Part shown: positions 22,419 to 32,853 of the stretch, in pieces
How the letters are laid out: the number at the start of each line of letters is the position of its first letter
How positions within the stretch are numbered: the first letter of the stretch is position 1
Assembly (NCBI RefSeq): GCF_024139115.2
Contig: NW_026943253.1
Span: forward strand, 34,112-98,111
Source of the DNA: Armigeres subalbatus
Taxonomy: Eukaryota > Arthropoda > Insecta > Diptera > Culicidae
Direction of reading: 5' to 3'
Length of the DNA stretch: 64,000 bases
Made by a program: the position numbers and the translations under genes
The notes under the pieces: model-generated
Seen by the model: only the letters and a program-made list of their open reading frames with translations
Told to the model about the DNA's origin: nothing
Databases searched by the model: none

Positions 22419-24361
22419 AGCGTGAGTTTTGTTTTCGTTTGCAGACGGGACTTGAGCTGGTTACGAAGTCCGTAATAAACCCTATTTGCAGCTGCAATAC
22501 GCCTTTTCACCTCGCGGGTAACATCATTATCGCACGTCACTAATGTTCCAAGATACACAAATTCTTCTACCACTTCAAATTTTTCACCATCCAGCACTAT
22601 TTCGCTACCACCACCACTAATGAACCCACGTTGATTTCCAGCGACCTTGTACTTCGGTTTGCTGGTATTGATCGTGAGTCCGATCCTCGCTGTCTCCCTC
22701 TTAAAAAGCGCACAAAAGCCTCTTCCACGGCACGGCGAACAATCCCGATAATATCGATATCGTCCGCAAATCCAAGGACATATGCGATCTTGTGATAATG
22801 GTACCGCTTCTTTGCACACCAGTCTCCTAATCGCTCCCTCGAGCGCTATATTGAACAGTAGGTTCGAGAGTGCATCCACCTCGCTTAATCCATCTAAGGT
22901 AACAAATGACGTCGATATTTCATCGTCGCAACCCTTACACTTGATTTCGATCCGTCCAACGTTATACGAATCCAGCCGTATCCAGTTTCGCCGGAAAACC
23001 ATGTTCAACATAATTTGCCATAATTCATTTCCGTTTCGCTGAATCGTACGCCGTCTTGAAATCAATAAACAGATGATGTGTCTGCAAGTTGTACTCCCAG
23101 GAATTTATCAAGGATTTGTCTCAGGATAAACATTTGATCCGCAGTTTGATCAGCTCCTCACGAAAACCTGCTTGGTATTCGCCGACGAAGGACTCTTCAA
23201 GCGGTCTCAATCTGTTGAACAGAATACGGGACATAATTTTGTACACCGAATTACAGGAGGGTTATTCCTCCAGTAATTGGCGCACTCCAGTCCTGTGCAC
23301 TTTCTTAAAGAGAGGTGCAAATAGAGGCCGTCCAAATCAGCAAGCTTTGGCATTTCCTCGTCTCCATATTTTTGACATAATATGGTGCAGAACTTCATAA
23401 AGCTGCTCACTGCCTTGTTGGAGAAGTTTAGCCGGGAGCCGGTCCGTTCGCGCAGCCTTATTGTTTTTCAGCTCTTTAACAGCTTTTTACGCTCATCTAG
23501 TGTAGGTGACCACAGCTTGTCCATCGTCGTCAATATTTATTCTGTTCACTGATGCACCGTCACTTTCACTATTCAACAAAGTCTCCGAAATGTTGCCTCC
23601 ATCTGGCAGCCACTTCGGTTTTATCTGTGCAGCAAATTCCCTTGTTGGTCGTTGCCACATGACGGAGATGGCACTGTCTTTCTCCGCACGCCGTTGAACA
23701 GACTCCATAAAACCTCCGCATATCGTTCCTGCTCCATTTTTTCCTGCGCCACCTAATAACTTGTTCTTCGTACTCTTTTTTTCTTCCTGCGGTGGGTTCC
23801 GTTCGTTTTCGGCTCCTCTTGCTTCCTTTTACTCGATCTCTTATTCGATAGGGTGCCCGACACCCAACATCCGGCCTCTGGCAGCAACGTTCTTCTCGTC
23901 TGTCACTCTCGACACTCCACATCGAACCAACCATCCTGGAGTCACCTTCTGTGCAGTGCCTGTCACTTCTCTACGTGCTGTTGTACTCACCGCTCCATGG
24001 ATCGACTCCACTAGATCGTTGATGTTGTCACTAACGTTGATTGCACTTATCCGTTCGTCGAACTTCTGGCGGTACTCAGCCGATACTCCTTCCGCCGACA
24101 ATCGCTGGATATTGTAACGCATCGTTACCGCTGTGATCTTTCGTTCGATACAGTTGACAACCGTGACCGAATTTTCACTGGACAACGAGATAGTGGATCA
24201 AGAGTCAATGTTCGGACCTCTGAATGTCCGCAAATCGATAACATCCGAGAAATGGCGCCCATCCACCAGGACATGGTCTATCTGGTTGCAAGTTTCGCCA
24301 TTTGGGTGTCTCCAGGTGTGCTTTCGGATACTCTTTCATGGAAAGTAGGTGCTTCTCGTCC
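22419..24361 (-). mobile_element. Family B RTE-like LINE, endonuclease and RT (broken)
   Basis: Minus-strand frames show, from high to low coordinates, endonuclease and linker (23569-24185, with the WLVRCGVSR and RRKKWSRNDMRRFYG stretches), RT fingers (near 23150-23220), and the post-palm region in the 261-codon frame at 22280-23065. That frame has LSNLLFNIALEGAIRR, LTINTSKPKYKVAGNQRG and FVYLGTLVTCDNDVTREVKR. It is the best preserved RT reading frame of this family here, but the protein is still split. The FADD/YADD catalytic region is altered by frameshift near 22760. Confidence 0.78.
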
Positions 24362-24599
24362 ATAAATTGAGCACATTGAAACACCTAGCTGTGTATTCAT
24401 CTTGGATATACCTAGTTTTCAAGATGTTGGAGACAGAACAAATGGTTTCATGTACTAAATTCACGGTACCCAAAAGATTTGATAAATCGGCTTTCCCCTC
24501 GTATTGTCAACAATATGTGACACTCGTTTTCCTTCTTACTGACCCCTCGATTTTCCTGTTTTTCTGGTGATTAGCAGAACCAGCAGGTCTTTTCAAATA
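24362..24599. other. No gene seen
   Basis: This junction sequence lies between two family B LINE pieces. There is no recognised motif or repeat. Confidence 0.4.
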
Positions 24600-24747
24600 A
24601 TTCTCCACTCGTCTCCTACATGTACCGTCAGCCGTTTCCTTCGAAAACTCCAAGTACCTGCCCACTTGTCCTCCACGAGCATTGTCGGTCTAATAAGCGT
24701 TTTGTAGATAGTCAGTTTGGTTGCGAACTCTATTACGGAGTCCAAAG
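24600..24747 (-). mobile_element. Family B LINE fragment, left part of an interrupted copy
   Basis: The sequence up to TCCAAAGTA matches the C-terminal region of family B at about 12680-12826. It continues after the 3.4 kb insertion at 28146. The pair is therefore one LINE fragment split by a later TA-targeted element. Confidence 0.65.
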
Positions 24748-25009
24748 TACACTGGGGTCTCTTTTTACGCGGGTCGCTTTTTACGCGACTTTTTTTACGC
24801 GGTTTTTGGGATTTACGCGGTTTTTTTACGCGGTTTTATTTTTTTACGCGATTTTTCGAAAATGTCTTGAAATCACGTAAAAATTGTAAAAAGTTGATTT
24901 TTTTATCGATTTTTTCAAAAGTCGTTTTTACGCGGATTTCGGATTCCTTTTCAAGGGAAAACACTTAGAATATTTAATGAAGGTACAATGCTGAGGTCAT
25001 TAGAGCGAA

Positions 25010-27150
25010 GGCCAAATGAGAAGTGAGAAGGGAGAAGTGAGAAGTGAGAAATGAGAAAAAAGGTGTAATATGTGAGATGTGAGAAGTGAGTAACAAGAAG
25101 GCAGAAGTGAGAAGGGAGAAGTAAGAAGTAAGAAGCGAGAAGTGAGAAGCGAGAAGTGAGGAAGTGAGAAGTAAGAAGTGAGAAGTAAGAAGTGAGAAGT
25201 AAGAAGTGAGAAGCGAGAAGTGAATAGTGTGAAGTGAGATGAGAGAGGTGACAAGTGAGAATTAAGAAGTGATATGTGAGAAATGAGGAGTGAGAAATAA
25301 TTTGTGAGAAGTGAGAAGCAAGAAGGGAGAAGTGAGGAGAGTGAAGTGAGAGAGCGAGAAGTGAGAAATAAGAAGGAAGAAACTGAGAAGTGACAAGAGT
25401 GAGAATGAGAAGTGAATAGTTAATGAGTGAGGAGGCCGAGAGTGAATAGTGAGAAGTGAGTAATGAGATCAACATGTGAGGATGTGAGAAGGAAAACTGA
25501 GAAGCAGAAGCAGTGGTAGAAGTAAAAAGAGTGATAAGTGAGAAGTGACAAAAGAGAGATTAGATACGATAAGTGAGATTTAAGAATGAAAAGTTAGAAG
25601 AGAAGTAAGAAAGAAATTTACGTAGTGAAAATGATGAAGTGTGAAGTAAGTAGTGTAAAGTGAGAAGTGAGGAGTAAGAAGTGAATAGTGAGAAGTAAGA
25701 ACTTAGAAGTAAGAAAAAAGAGGGGTGACCCGAGAAGCAAAAAACGAGAAGCGAGAAGGAAGAATTAAAAAGTGAATGAGAATTGAGATGTGCGAAGTGA
25801 GAAGTGAGAAATAGGAAGGGAGAAATGATAAGTAAGAAAACGGTACCGAGAAGTGAAATGTGAGATTTGGGAAGTGTGATGTAAGGAATGATATGCGAGT
25901 AGTGAGAAGTAAAACGTTAGCAGTGGAAAGTGATTTTTGAAAAGTGAAAAGTGAGAAGTAAATAGTGAGAAGTGAGATGTGGGAAATCAGAAGTGAGAAG
26001 TAATATGTAAGATGTAAGAAGTGAGAAACAAGAAGGGAGAAGTGGGAAGGCAGAAATGAGAAATTAGAAGTGAGAAGTAAGAAGCGTGAAGTGTGAAGTA
26101 AGAAGTGGGGAGCAAGAAGTGAGTAGTGAAAAGTGGGACGCGGAAAGTCAGAAGTGAGAGGCGAGAAGTGAATAGTGTGAAGTGAGAAATGAGATAAATA
26201 TGTGAGATTTAAAAAAATGAGAAGTGAGAGACGAGAAGTGATACGTGAGAGCCGAAAAATGAGTTATAAGTCAACAGGGAGATTTAGAAGTGAGAAATTC
26301 GATACGAGAAGTGAGGTGTAAGATGTGAGAAGCGAGAAATGAGAAACGAGAAGTGATAAGTGAGAGCCGACAAATGGGTTGGAAGCGACAAATGAGAAGT
26401 GAAATTGAAAGCTGAGAAATTCAATACGAGAAGTAAGATGTGAGAAGTGAGAAGCGAGAAGTGTGAAGTAAGAAGCCAGAATTGAATGGAGAGAACTGGG
26501 TTGTGAGAAGTGAGATGGGAGAAGTGAGGAGCGAGAAATGAAAAGTAGTAAGATGTGAGAAGAGAAGGCAAGAAGGGTGAAGTTCGATGATAGCAGTGGG
26601 GAGTGGGAAGTAAGAAGTGAGAAGTGAGAATTGAGGAGCGAGAAGTGCAAAGTGAGAGGTGCAAAGTGAATAATGAGAAGTGAGAAATGAGATAAAGATG
26701 TGATATATGAAAAGTGAGAAGTAATAAGTGAGAGCTGAGAAATGAGAAACTACAAGTGAGAAGTGAGATTTAGAAGTAAGAAGTGAGACATTTGATACGA
26801 GAAGTGAGATGTAAGATGTGAGAAGTGAGAAACGATAAGTGACAAGTGGAAGCCGAGAAGCGAATGGAGAGAAGTGAGTTGTGAGAAGTGAGTTATGAGA
26901 AGTGAAGAGTGAGAAATAAAAAGCAATTTGTAAGACGTGAGAAGTAAGAAGGGACAAGAGAGAAGTTAGAAGGGAGAAGTGAGGTGTGTGATGTGTAATG
27001 TGAGAGGTGAGCAGCAAAAAGTTGAGAACTGAGAAGTGAAAATCGAGAAGTGAGAGGCGAGAAGTGAAAAGTGAGAAGTGAGATGCAAAATGTAAAAAAA
27101 ATGAGATAAAGATGGGAGATGTGAGAAGTGAGAAGGGAGAAGTGTACCAC
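25010..27150. repeat. GTGAGAA heptamer satellite, 2.1 kb
   Basis: Nearly the whole interval consists of GTGAGAA units with common variants GTAAGAA, GCGAGAA and GAGATGT. The strand is strongly purine-rich. Seven bases read in triplets give a seven-residue peptide period on the minus strand (SHFSLLT-like), which keeps some frames open for up to 198 codons (26421-27017). These frames are by-products of the repeat. Confidence 0.9.
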
Positions 27151-27545
27151 GCGAATTTGACGTCACACGTTTCATTGCTTGGATTGCAATCGTGGCGACA
27201 TGTTTCGACACGTTGGACAAATATAAATCTTGTTTTAATCCTTAAAGACTGCGTAGCCGTTTTGAGTTAAAATAACAATAAACAGTCGATCATTCGAAAG
27301 TTAGCCAGCCAGCAAAAAGCAAGCATGTAATCACGTTATGGGTGGACCTCCGTGTCCCATCGGAGAGGAAAACAAGAAGAAGCCACGCAAACAACACAGT
27401 CGAATCTTAACCACTGTGCATCTGTCCAGCAGCTGCTGTGGCAGTCGGTCTCGGAGTTGAGGACCGATGTCACTCTTCTGTCCGATCCGTACAACGTCCC
27501 TGACTTGGGTTTATTTACGTGACTATTTACACTCGGAATTTATTC
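27151..27545. other. Non-satellite interior of the TA-flanked element
   Basis: A promoter-like stretch has ACAAATATAAATC at 27217 and AATAAACAG at 27280. It is followed by a 41-codon basic frame starting at 27338 (MGGPPCPIGEENKKKPRKQH). No domain is recognised. It may be sequence captured by the element or part of a solo LTR. Confidence 0.35.
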
Positions 27546-27830
27546 CATGTACCACAAGGAGCAAGCAGCGTGTAGATCGAAAGGCCTTGCTGCAGGAATT
27601 TCTTGGAGAGACAAGAAACTATGCTGTGTACACATTATATTCTATCTACAATAAGGAACATGTACCTTATATGAAACAGGTCGACAGACCTTTGGTTTAC
27701 CGCAAATGTAGATCTAAAGACCTTACTCCAGGAATTTCTTGGACGGCCAAGAATTTATTCTTCAAACACTATTTAGCACAAGGAGCATGCACCATATTGG
27801 AAACAGGTGGATAGATCTTTGATTACGTGT
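27546..27830. repeat. About two and a half copies of a ~130-138-bp repeat
   Basis: GTAGATCGAAAGGCCTTGCT at about 27570 and GTAGATCTAAAGACCTTACT at about 27708 are each followed by CAGGAATTTCTTGGA. AAACAGGTCGACAGACCTTT at about 27675 recurs as AAACAGGTGGATAGATCTTT at about 27801. A diverged copy on the minus strand lies at 30700-30815, so the unit is also dispersed outside this element. Confidence 0.65.
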
Positions 27831-28145
27831 AAAAATAGCGAAAAACGTTTTTTTATATAAAGTCGTTTTTTATGCGGTTTTTGGAATTTACACGGTTTTT
27901 TTACGCGATTTTCGGATTTACGCGTTTTTACGCGGATTTCTTCAACAGTTTTTTCACCGCGGTTTTTCAAAAAGGTTGGGAAACACGTGAAAACCATAAA
28001 AAAACGATTTAAAAAAGGTTTGGAAACACGTGAAAACCATAAAAAAACGATTTTTATTGAAGTCGTTTTATACGCGGTTTTTGGGATTTACGCGATTTTG
28101 ATTTACACGGAACGTATCCCATGCGTAAAAACCGACTCCAGTGTA

Positions 28146-28235
28146 CATGCGATTTCCTGTCAAGGTGCGTTTCCAAATTTCTCTTCTGGTACTCTTTTTG
28201 ATCCGTCACCAACGAGATCAATTATATCAAGTGGT
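28146..28235 (-). mobile_element. Family B LINE fragment, right part of the interrupted copy
   Basis: CGATTTCCTGTCAAGGTGCG and CAAATTTCTCTTCTGG align with GTGATTTCCAGCCACCTGCG and CGAATTTCTCTTGTTGG at 12827-12875 in the uninterrupted copy. It follows the TA at 28144-28145 directly. Confidence 0.65.
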
Positions 28236-28331
28236 GGAATTTAATGGGGTAGTACTAACTCGTCTTATGGCAAGTGAATACATTCCACATAAAAAAAACT
28301 CTAAATAATTTTCTGTATCATAAAAATTTGC

Positions 28332-28733
28332 CTAAAATACAGAATTTATAGTTGGTGTATCACTTAATCCAGCATCATTTTTTTCTCTGTTCTCAGCTTC
28401 AATGTAAATAAGGGACGTCATCGTAAAAACCCATCCACATTTATATTGAACAGTAATCACTTTTCGCCGGTACACACTCCCCTTGTCTCCACATCTCAGT
28501 CTCAACTGATAAACATCTCTCATTCCGTTTCTGAGGAAGCTTTGAGGCGATTCTCTGGTCATATATAAATCAAACAATGTTTGTTTCAAAGTGGCCTCCA
28601 CAGCAAACCGATAGCTACTAGCGAGAGGTACATTGTACTTGATGACTATGTGGACGCGCCAATCGTGTCCAACTCTTACTTCTCCGATTACGTGTGGGCA
28701 CTGTGCAAGCAACAGCTTCTGAAACAAACACAT
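28332..28733 (-). CDS. Hypothetical 133-codon frame, possible last exon of a host gene
   Basis: This is an uninterrupted frame of mixed, protein-like composition in a window where almost every other frame is broken. It starts at an ATG at 28733, but the first codons read TGTTTGTTTCAG, a good splice-acceptor sequence. The real exon may therefore start at 28718 with KLLLAQCPHVIGEVRVGHDW. The middle has VATLK/ATLKQTLFDLYMTRE-like and RNGMRDVYQLRLRCGDKG stretches with four cysteines overall, and the end is DAGLSDTPTINSVF before TAG. I recognise no domain, signal peptide or membrane segment. The stop is followed by AT-rich sequence. It lies right next to a LINE fragment, so it could also be the remnant of an unknown element or virus-derived gene. 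Upstream exons would lie above 28740, but none is evident. Confidence 0.4.
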   Translation of the reverse strand: MCLFQKLLLAQCPHVIGEVRVGHDWRVHIVIKYNVPLASSYRFAVEATLKQTLFDLYMTRESPQSFLRNGMRDVYQLRLRCGDKGSVYRRKVITVQYKCGWVFTMTSLIYIEAENREKNDAGLSDTPTINSVF

Positions 28734-28739
28734 TAACCT

Positions 28740-30240
28740 AGTTTCAAACGGGGTTTCCTAACCGTTACGAGGGAAATAGGTTGGAAGTAAAAAAAGAAGC
28801 AAAATCGCCAACAGCAGCAAGAGATGCTGCACATAACACAGGGCTTCAGTATAGAACCCAAAGCAAGTCGAGAATATTATCAGAAACGATACAAATAATA
28901 ACCAGCAATGGATTTATGCAATCATATTGCCGTTTCGCCAGCAAGCTATGGGCTGAATTCTGGGATGTTCATTTTCCATTTTCCCAACATTTCCCACCTA
29001 ACACCCAAGAAATTTTATTCAAGGATTTTTATCCCATGTTTTTTTCAAAGAAGCTGAATTCACGAAATATTATTGAGAAAATATCAAGGAGAACCAAAAT
29101 CTGGCGGAATTTTTTCTCGCTGCTTTCTCGAATGTCAATACTTTTCGAATGATAAACTTTTTCAACCACAATATTCCATGTTCAGAAAGTCAAAGTCGAT
29201 ACCTTAAATATCATCTGTTAAACTAGAATTACATATTTAAACTTCAAAGATTAATCTTGATGTATCTTGACGTCAAAGTTCACAGATTTTATTTGCATTT
29301 ACAGGCCATAAGTTGCTGGTTGTTGCTGCCTTGCTATTCCCGGTATGAGCCACATTTCATTATTGATATAACATCTTCCAATTAAACTACGTTATTGTCC
29401 CGCAAATTAGTGTTTATAAGCAGTTCTTTACTAATAAGTTTCGAACCTTAACCATTTTGCATTAGTTTAAACTTAAAATTTGTAGTCAAAACCAAACCTG
29501 AACCCGGGAGAGCATTGCACAGCTTTCTCATACAAATCGACCTGATCATGTAAGCTGCCGTACCGAAGGTCTCGGTACGAGAAGTATAATGTGACTCAGA
29601 AATAAAAAAAACAGTCGCATCCAGTATGCCAACGTCATCTGAACTGGAGGCATATGATCATTCAAATGAAAGTGATTGTAATTTGTTAAAAATCTCAATC
29701 TTTATGACACTGAACACTGGTCACTACAAATCGGTTAGTTGTAGCAAGCTTCGACCCCGACCCACAGTGCCGTGGAGAGAGCAAAACATGGGAAGGGTCG
29801 CAGCCGACAATGGTGCCACGTAACATCCGAAGCACTGGATATTAGAAGTAGGTATGTGAGTCGAATGCTGTTCACACATTGCAAACGCGGCAGGAAGTCG
29901 GAATGATATAAATATAAACGAAATGTTTTTCCGAACGGGGTGGACAGCTTCCAGAGGGGAAACTGCTGCTGCCGCTGCTGTTGCTGCAGTAGGGTGGATG
30001 TTAGATGACGACTTTTTTTCCTCCTGCAGGTCGAATAGATATTGACTCCCCCGGATTGGTGGGTTACGCAATTCCAGAAGATATGCCACTTGACGAGGCG
30101 GGAAATGTTGTGTTTTGAACTGACCGGGAGGTATTGATTGTGAGTTTTCCACGAGACCAAACAACTTTGCCACTATTATTGCGCATTTTAGAAGACAGCT
30201 ACAAGGGAACATTTTTTATCTATCTCAATTCCTAGAGGTT
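28740..30240. other. Low-repeat region without a secure gene
   Basis: No known repeat is recognised. Frames include 28781-29152 (plus, 123 codons, no domain) and two overlapping minus frames at 29724-30212 and 29735-30160. A CTG/CCG-rich triplet stretch lies at about 29958-29988. Composition is more even than in the flanking elements, so this may be host intergenic or intronic DNA. Confidence 0.4.
30005..30118 (+). other. Small open frame (37 codons) after an acceptor-like site
   Basis: The frame includes GLVGYAIPEDMPLDEAGNVV and a stop. It is preceded by the pyrimidine-rich TTTTTTTCCTCCTGCAG, a splice-acceptor-like sequence ending at 30029. It could be a small terminal exon, but no partner exon or family is recognised. 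Confidence 0.2.
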
Positions 30241-30699
30241 CCTTGTGTCGTTGTGTGCTTCTCTCTCTGCTCATTTGCAATACTAGGGGGTGGGTTTTGA
30301 TAGAGAATGTACAGTGGAGCTTCGAGCTATGGGATGAATTACAACCAGAAGATTATGTAATCAAAATTGATTTATTACAGGTTGGATTTCACATTCTTTG
30401 TAAATATGTTTTGCAGGCAGATAAATCTTTGCATTCTCTTTTCGACACGATGCTCTTGGGGATTGTGGAATGCTGTTCTTGGCAGATTTTTATCTGATTT
30501 TTCCTACAAGAAGAATACCCAAAATTTAAAAAAAAAATAATTCTCTTTAGAAACCAACCCACGCACTTAAAAAAAAATCCTGATGAAATTTTAAAAATTG
30601 AGTAAAAAAAGTCTCAAGAGAACATAAATGGGGTGAATTCAAAGAATTTCGCGGAGAAATGTTCCTATGAAATTGTAAAACAATATTACACGTGTCACC
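30241..30699. other. No gene seen
   Basis: AT-rich sequence with one 84-codon frame (30243-30497) lacking any recognisable feature. Confidence 0.4.
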
Positions 30700-30815
30700 G
30701 AAAAGATGTTGGCTTTGCTTTTGATATGGTACATTCTCTTTGTGCAACAGCAACAAAATTTGTCCCCAGGCTTCACTAAAAATCCGGAAGTGAGGACTTT
30801 AGATCTACATATTTT
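30700..30815 (-). repeat. Dispersed copy of the ~137-bp repeat
   Basis: On the minus strand, GTAGATCTAAAGTCCTCACT and GTACCATATCAAAAGCAAAG match the unit at 27546-27830. Conceptual translation of both gives CRSKDLT/CRSKVLT at the same place, which only shows that they are related. It lies outside the TA-flanked element. Confidence 0.55.
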
Positions 30816-30981
30816 GGCCTTCCGAAAACTTTGCAGCATCGAATATTTTTCCATATCTCCTCAGATTTCGTAATATCCAGCTCAATGCTGAACTGCAAAA
30901 AGAACATGACCATCATGAGACAGAGAGCAACCAGCGCCTGTTTCTATCTCCGGCGACCAAATGAAAAGTATCGTATAAAGA

Positions 30982-31290
30982 ATGCATTATTCCTTCCTTC
31001 ACCTTATACCTGTCAAACGCGCTCTTATAAAGAAGGTTTCATCAACTTTTTTCGCCTTATACCAGGCAGACGCATTCATTCAAAGAATCCATAACCCCTC
31101 CCTTCGCCTTAAGTCGAGCAGACGCGTTCTTTTAAAGAACGCTTTATCTCCTCCTTCCACCTTACAATGGGCACACGATACCATTTAAAGAAGGCATTAC
31201 CCCTTCCTTCGCGTTATGCAGGACTGATGCATCAATTTAAAGAAAGCATTACCATGCCCTTCGCCTTATACCGGGCAGACGCGGTATTAT
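30982..31290. repeat. 53-bp minisatellite, six copies
   Basis: Units end in TTTAAAGAA and contain CCTTCGCCTTATACCGGGCA plus GACGC. Unit starts are at about 30982, 31034, 31087, 31139, 31192 and 31244, giving a 52-53 bp period. Copies differ at many positions. There are no spacers, so it is not CRISPR-like. Confidence 0.85.
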
Positions 31291-31456
31291 GTACACTAAT
31301 GTCAAATGCCACTAATGCGTAAAATCTGAATTTATTTTAACCAAAATCAATGCTTGCAAGACTTTGTGCACGCTACGGAAATCTGACGAGAAGAGCGAAG
31401 TCATGGCTTGCTGCACGCTGGTGTTTTTCCCGACGTGTTTTTTTTTTCGTTTTATG

Positions 31457-31890
31457 CAGCGTACACACCAGCCAAGCAGTTTGGCAAGCTTTGACTCCAC
31501 CCCCAAGAAAACGCTTTGGTTGCTGCTTTGTTTGAACGTGTGTGAAGTTGTTCGAACAACCATTTGACAGGTGGCGGCACGATTGGAAAAAATTAAAACG
31601 GTTTGATTTTGGTTTGATTAGTCGGGGGCGGAATTAAGGTTCGCCGAACATGTTTGAGTATTTGTAGTGAAGTTGCACAAACCCCCATTTATTTCTGATG
31701 GTTGGTGCTCAAGTTGGCGCTTCGGTCGTTCGTGTGTGATATGGAACGTACACACGGTCAAGCAGTTTGACCAACATTGACTCCACCTCTCGTTTATTCA
31801 AACATCCATCAAGTTATACCAACAGCGGCACGAACAATCAATTTATTCGACCAACAACTCAAACCAAAATCAAATCGTTTTAATTTCTTC
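31457..31890. repeat. Direct and inverted repeats of a MITE-like sequence
   Basis: CGTACACACCAGCCAAGCAG (31457) and CGTACACACGGTCAAGCAGT (about 31746) start two related copies that both reach TTGACTCCACC. AAAACGGTTTGATTTTGGTT (about 31600) recurs inverted as AACCAAAATCAAATCGTTTT (about 31862). It looks like two nested or rearranged copies of one short element. Confidence 0.55.
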
Positions 31891-32427
31891 CAAAAAATAA
31901 ATTTCTTCTAAGAATGTTGTCTTTGAGGGGGAATTGGTTATACCCAAAAGCCACCCCCATGGCTACGCCACTAGTAAGAAAAAGCTTACAACATTGTTAG
32001 ATTCTTATACAATATATTTGTATAAGAATCTGTAATTTTGCATATACCCAGTTCTTATACAGGTTTTGGTAGAATCTACATAATTGTTAGAAAATCTACC
32101 AACCGCCGGTTGGGTGGCCATTCAACAAACTTGTGGCTTGCTGCTACACATAGTTATTTTCGCCGAGGCCGGAAAATATATTGCCAAGAATCCAACAGCT
32201 GAGAGCTTGGTAAAAATCTCGTTAAAAGTTAAAATTGCTGACTGGGCTGCAATCGTGTAGTCACACCAGCTGTCAAAATTTGCCGGGCATATCGGTAATT
32301 AAATTACCGAATCTTTCGGCATATATTTCTGTCAAAATTCAGTAAATTAATATTAATTATTATTTTTATCATGTTTTTCAAAAAGAATGCAAAAAAAGTA
32401 AAAATCAACAACTATCCTAAATATATA
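31891..32427. other. AT-rich region with two hairpins, upstream of the errantivirus
   Basis: AGATTCTTATACA (31999) and TGTATAAGAATCT (to 32031) form a 13-bp stem with a short AT loop. TCGGTAATT and AATTACCGA at about 32292-32310 form a second stem. No gene is seen. The block ends in the TATATA target site of the LTR element. Confidence 0.5.
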
Positions 32428-32841
32428 AGTTAAGATCGAACCCTTCCTAATCTCCAGAGAAGTACCCATTTCCGATCGCTTATTCATCACATCATCGTCG
32501 ATAACGCCAACAACAACAACATCGACGACGATCACACCACACCAGTTTGCAGTACGTTCAACCCCAGGTCCCCCAGATTGCGAGTATCAGCAGTTATCCA
32601 CCCGGCAACACCACCACAAAGTAGAACGGATGCGACCGTGGCCATTCACTACATCAGCAGTCTACGGCCAGTGCATTGCAACACGACGACCGCATTCCAT
32701 AATTCTCCTTTTAATCAGCGGTTATTAGCTAGGGCTAGGTTTCATTTCAATTTGGAATTAATAAATCGATCAGTTCATTTTCAACCGTTTAACTAGTAAG
32801 ATCTTTTTTTAAAGCTTTGTCAGGTGACAAGAACCCAAACT
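32428..32841 (+). repeat. Errantivirus 5' LTR
   Basis: It begins AGTTAAGATCG and ends CCCAAACT, the same ends as the 3' LTR. An AATAAA polyadenylation signal lies near 32758. Differences from the 3' LTR are mainly 1-4 base indels. An ACAACAACAACA run lies near 32510. Confidence 0.9.
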
Positions 32842-32853
32842 GGCGCAGTCGGT
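32841..32853 (+). promoter_or_regulatory. Primer binding site (tRNA-Ser type)
   Basis: TGGCGCAGTCGGT directly follows the 5' LTR. This is the tRNA-Ser-type primer site known from the 17.6/297/ZAM branch, distinct from the tRNA-Lys type of gypsy itself. Confidence 0.75.

Larger units (their letters stand above)
24750..28143. mobile_element. 3.4 kb TA-flanked element with TTTTACGCGG arms and an internal satellite
   Basis: The element starts CACTGGGGTCTC (24750) and ends GACTCCAGTG (28143), an imperfect inverted repeat continued inward by TTTTTACGCG on the left and CGTAAAAACC on the right. TA flanks both ends (24748-24749 and 28144-28145). The subterminal arms (24762-24965 and about 27830-28135) are many copies of TTTTTACGCGG and GGATTTACGCGG. 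Between the arms lie a 2.1 kb heptamer satellite and a second, ~137-bp repeat. It carries no transposase. The LINE at 12.8 kb shows the empty site (TCCAAAGTACGTGATTTCC), and LINE sequence resumes at 28146, so the borders are well supported. It probably used a Tc1/mariner-type transposase acting in trans. Confidence 0.75.

Noticed and set aside
24951..27220. Long minus-strand frames (84-198 codons) rich in Ser, Leu, Thr, His and Phe
   Set aside because: They follow directly from the 7-bp GTGAGAA repeat and are present in several frames at once.
29724..30212. 162-codon minus frame with signal-like N-terminus
   Set aside because: It overlaps a second minus frame of 141 codons, contains a triplet-repeat Ala/Gln run and has no recognisable domain. 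It is left as unassigned.
30982..31290. CRISPR-like regular repeats
   Set aside because: The 53-bp units abut with no unique spacers, and the context is eukaryotic.
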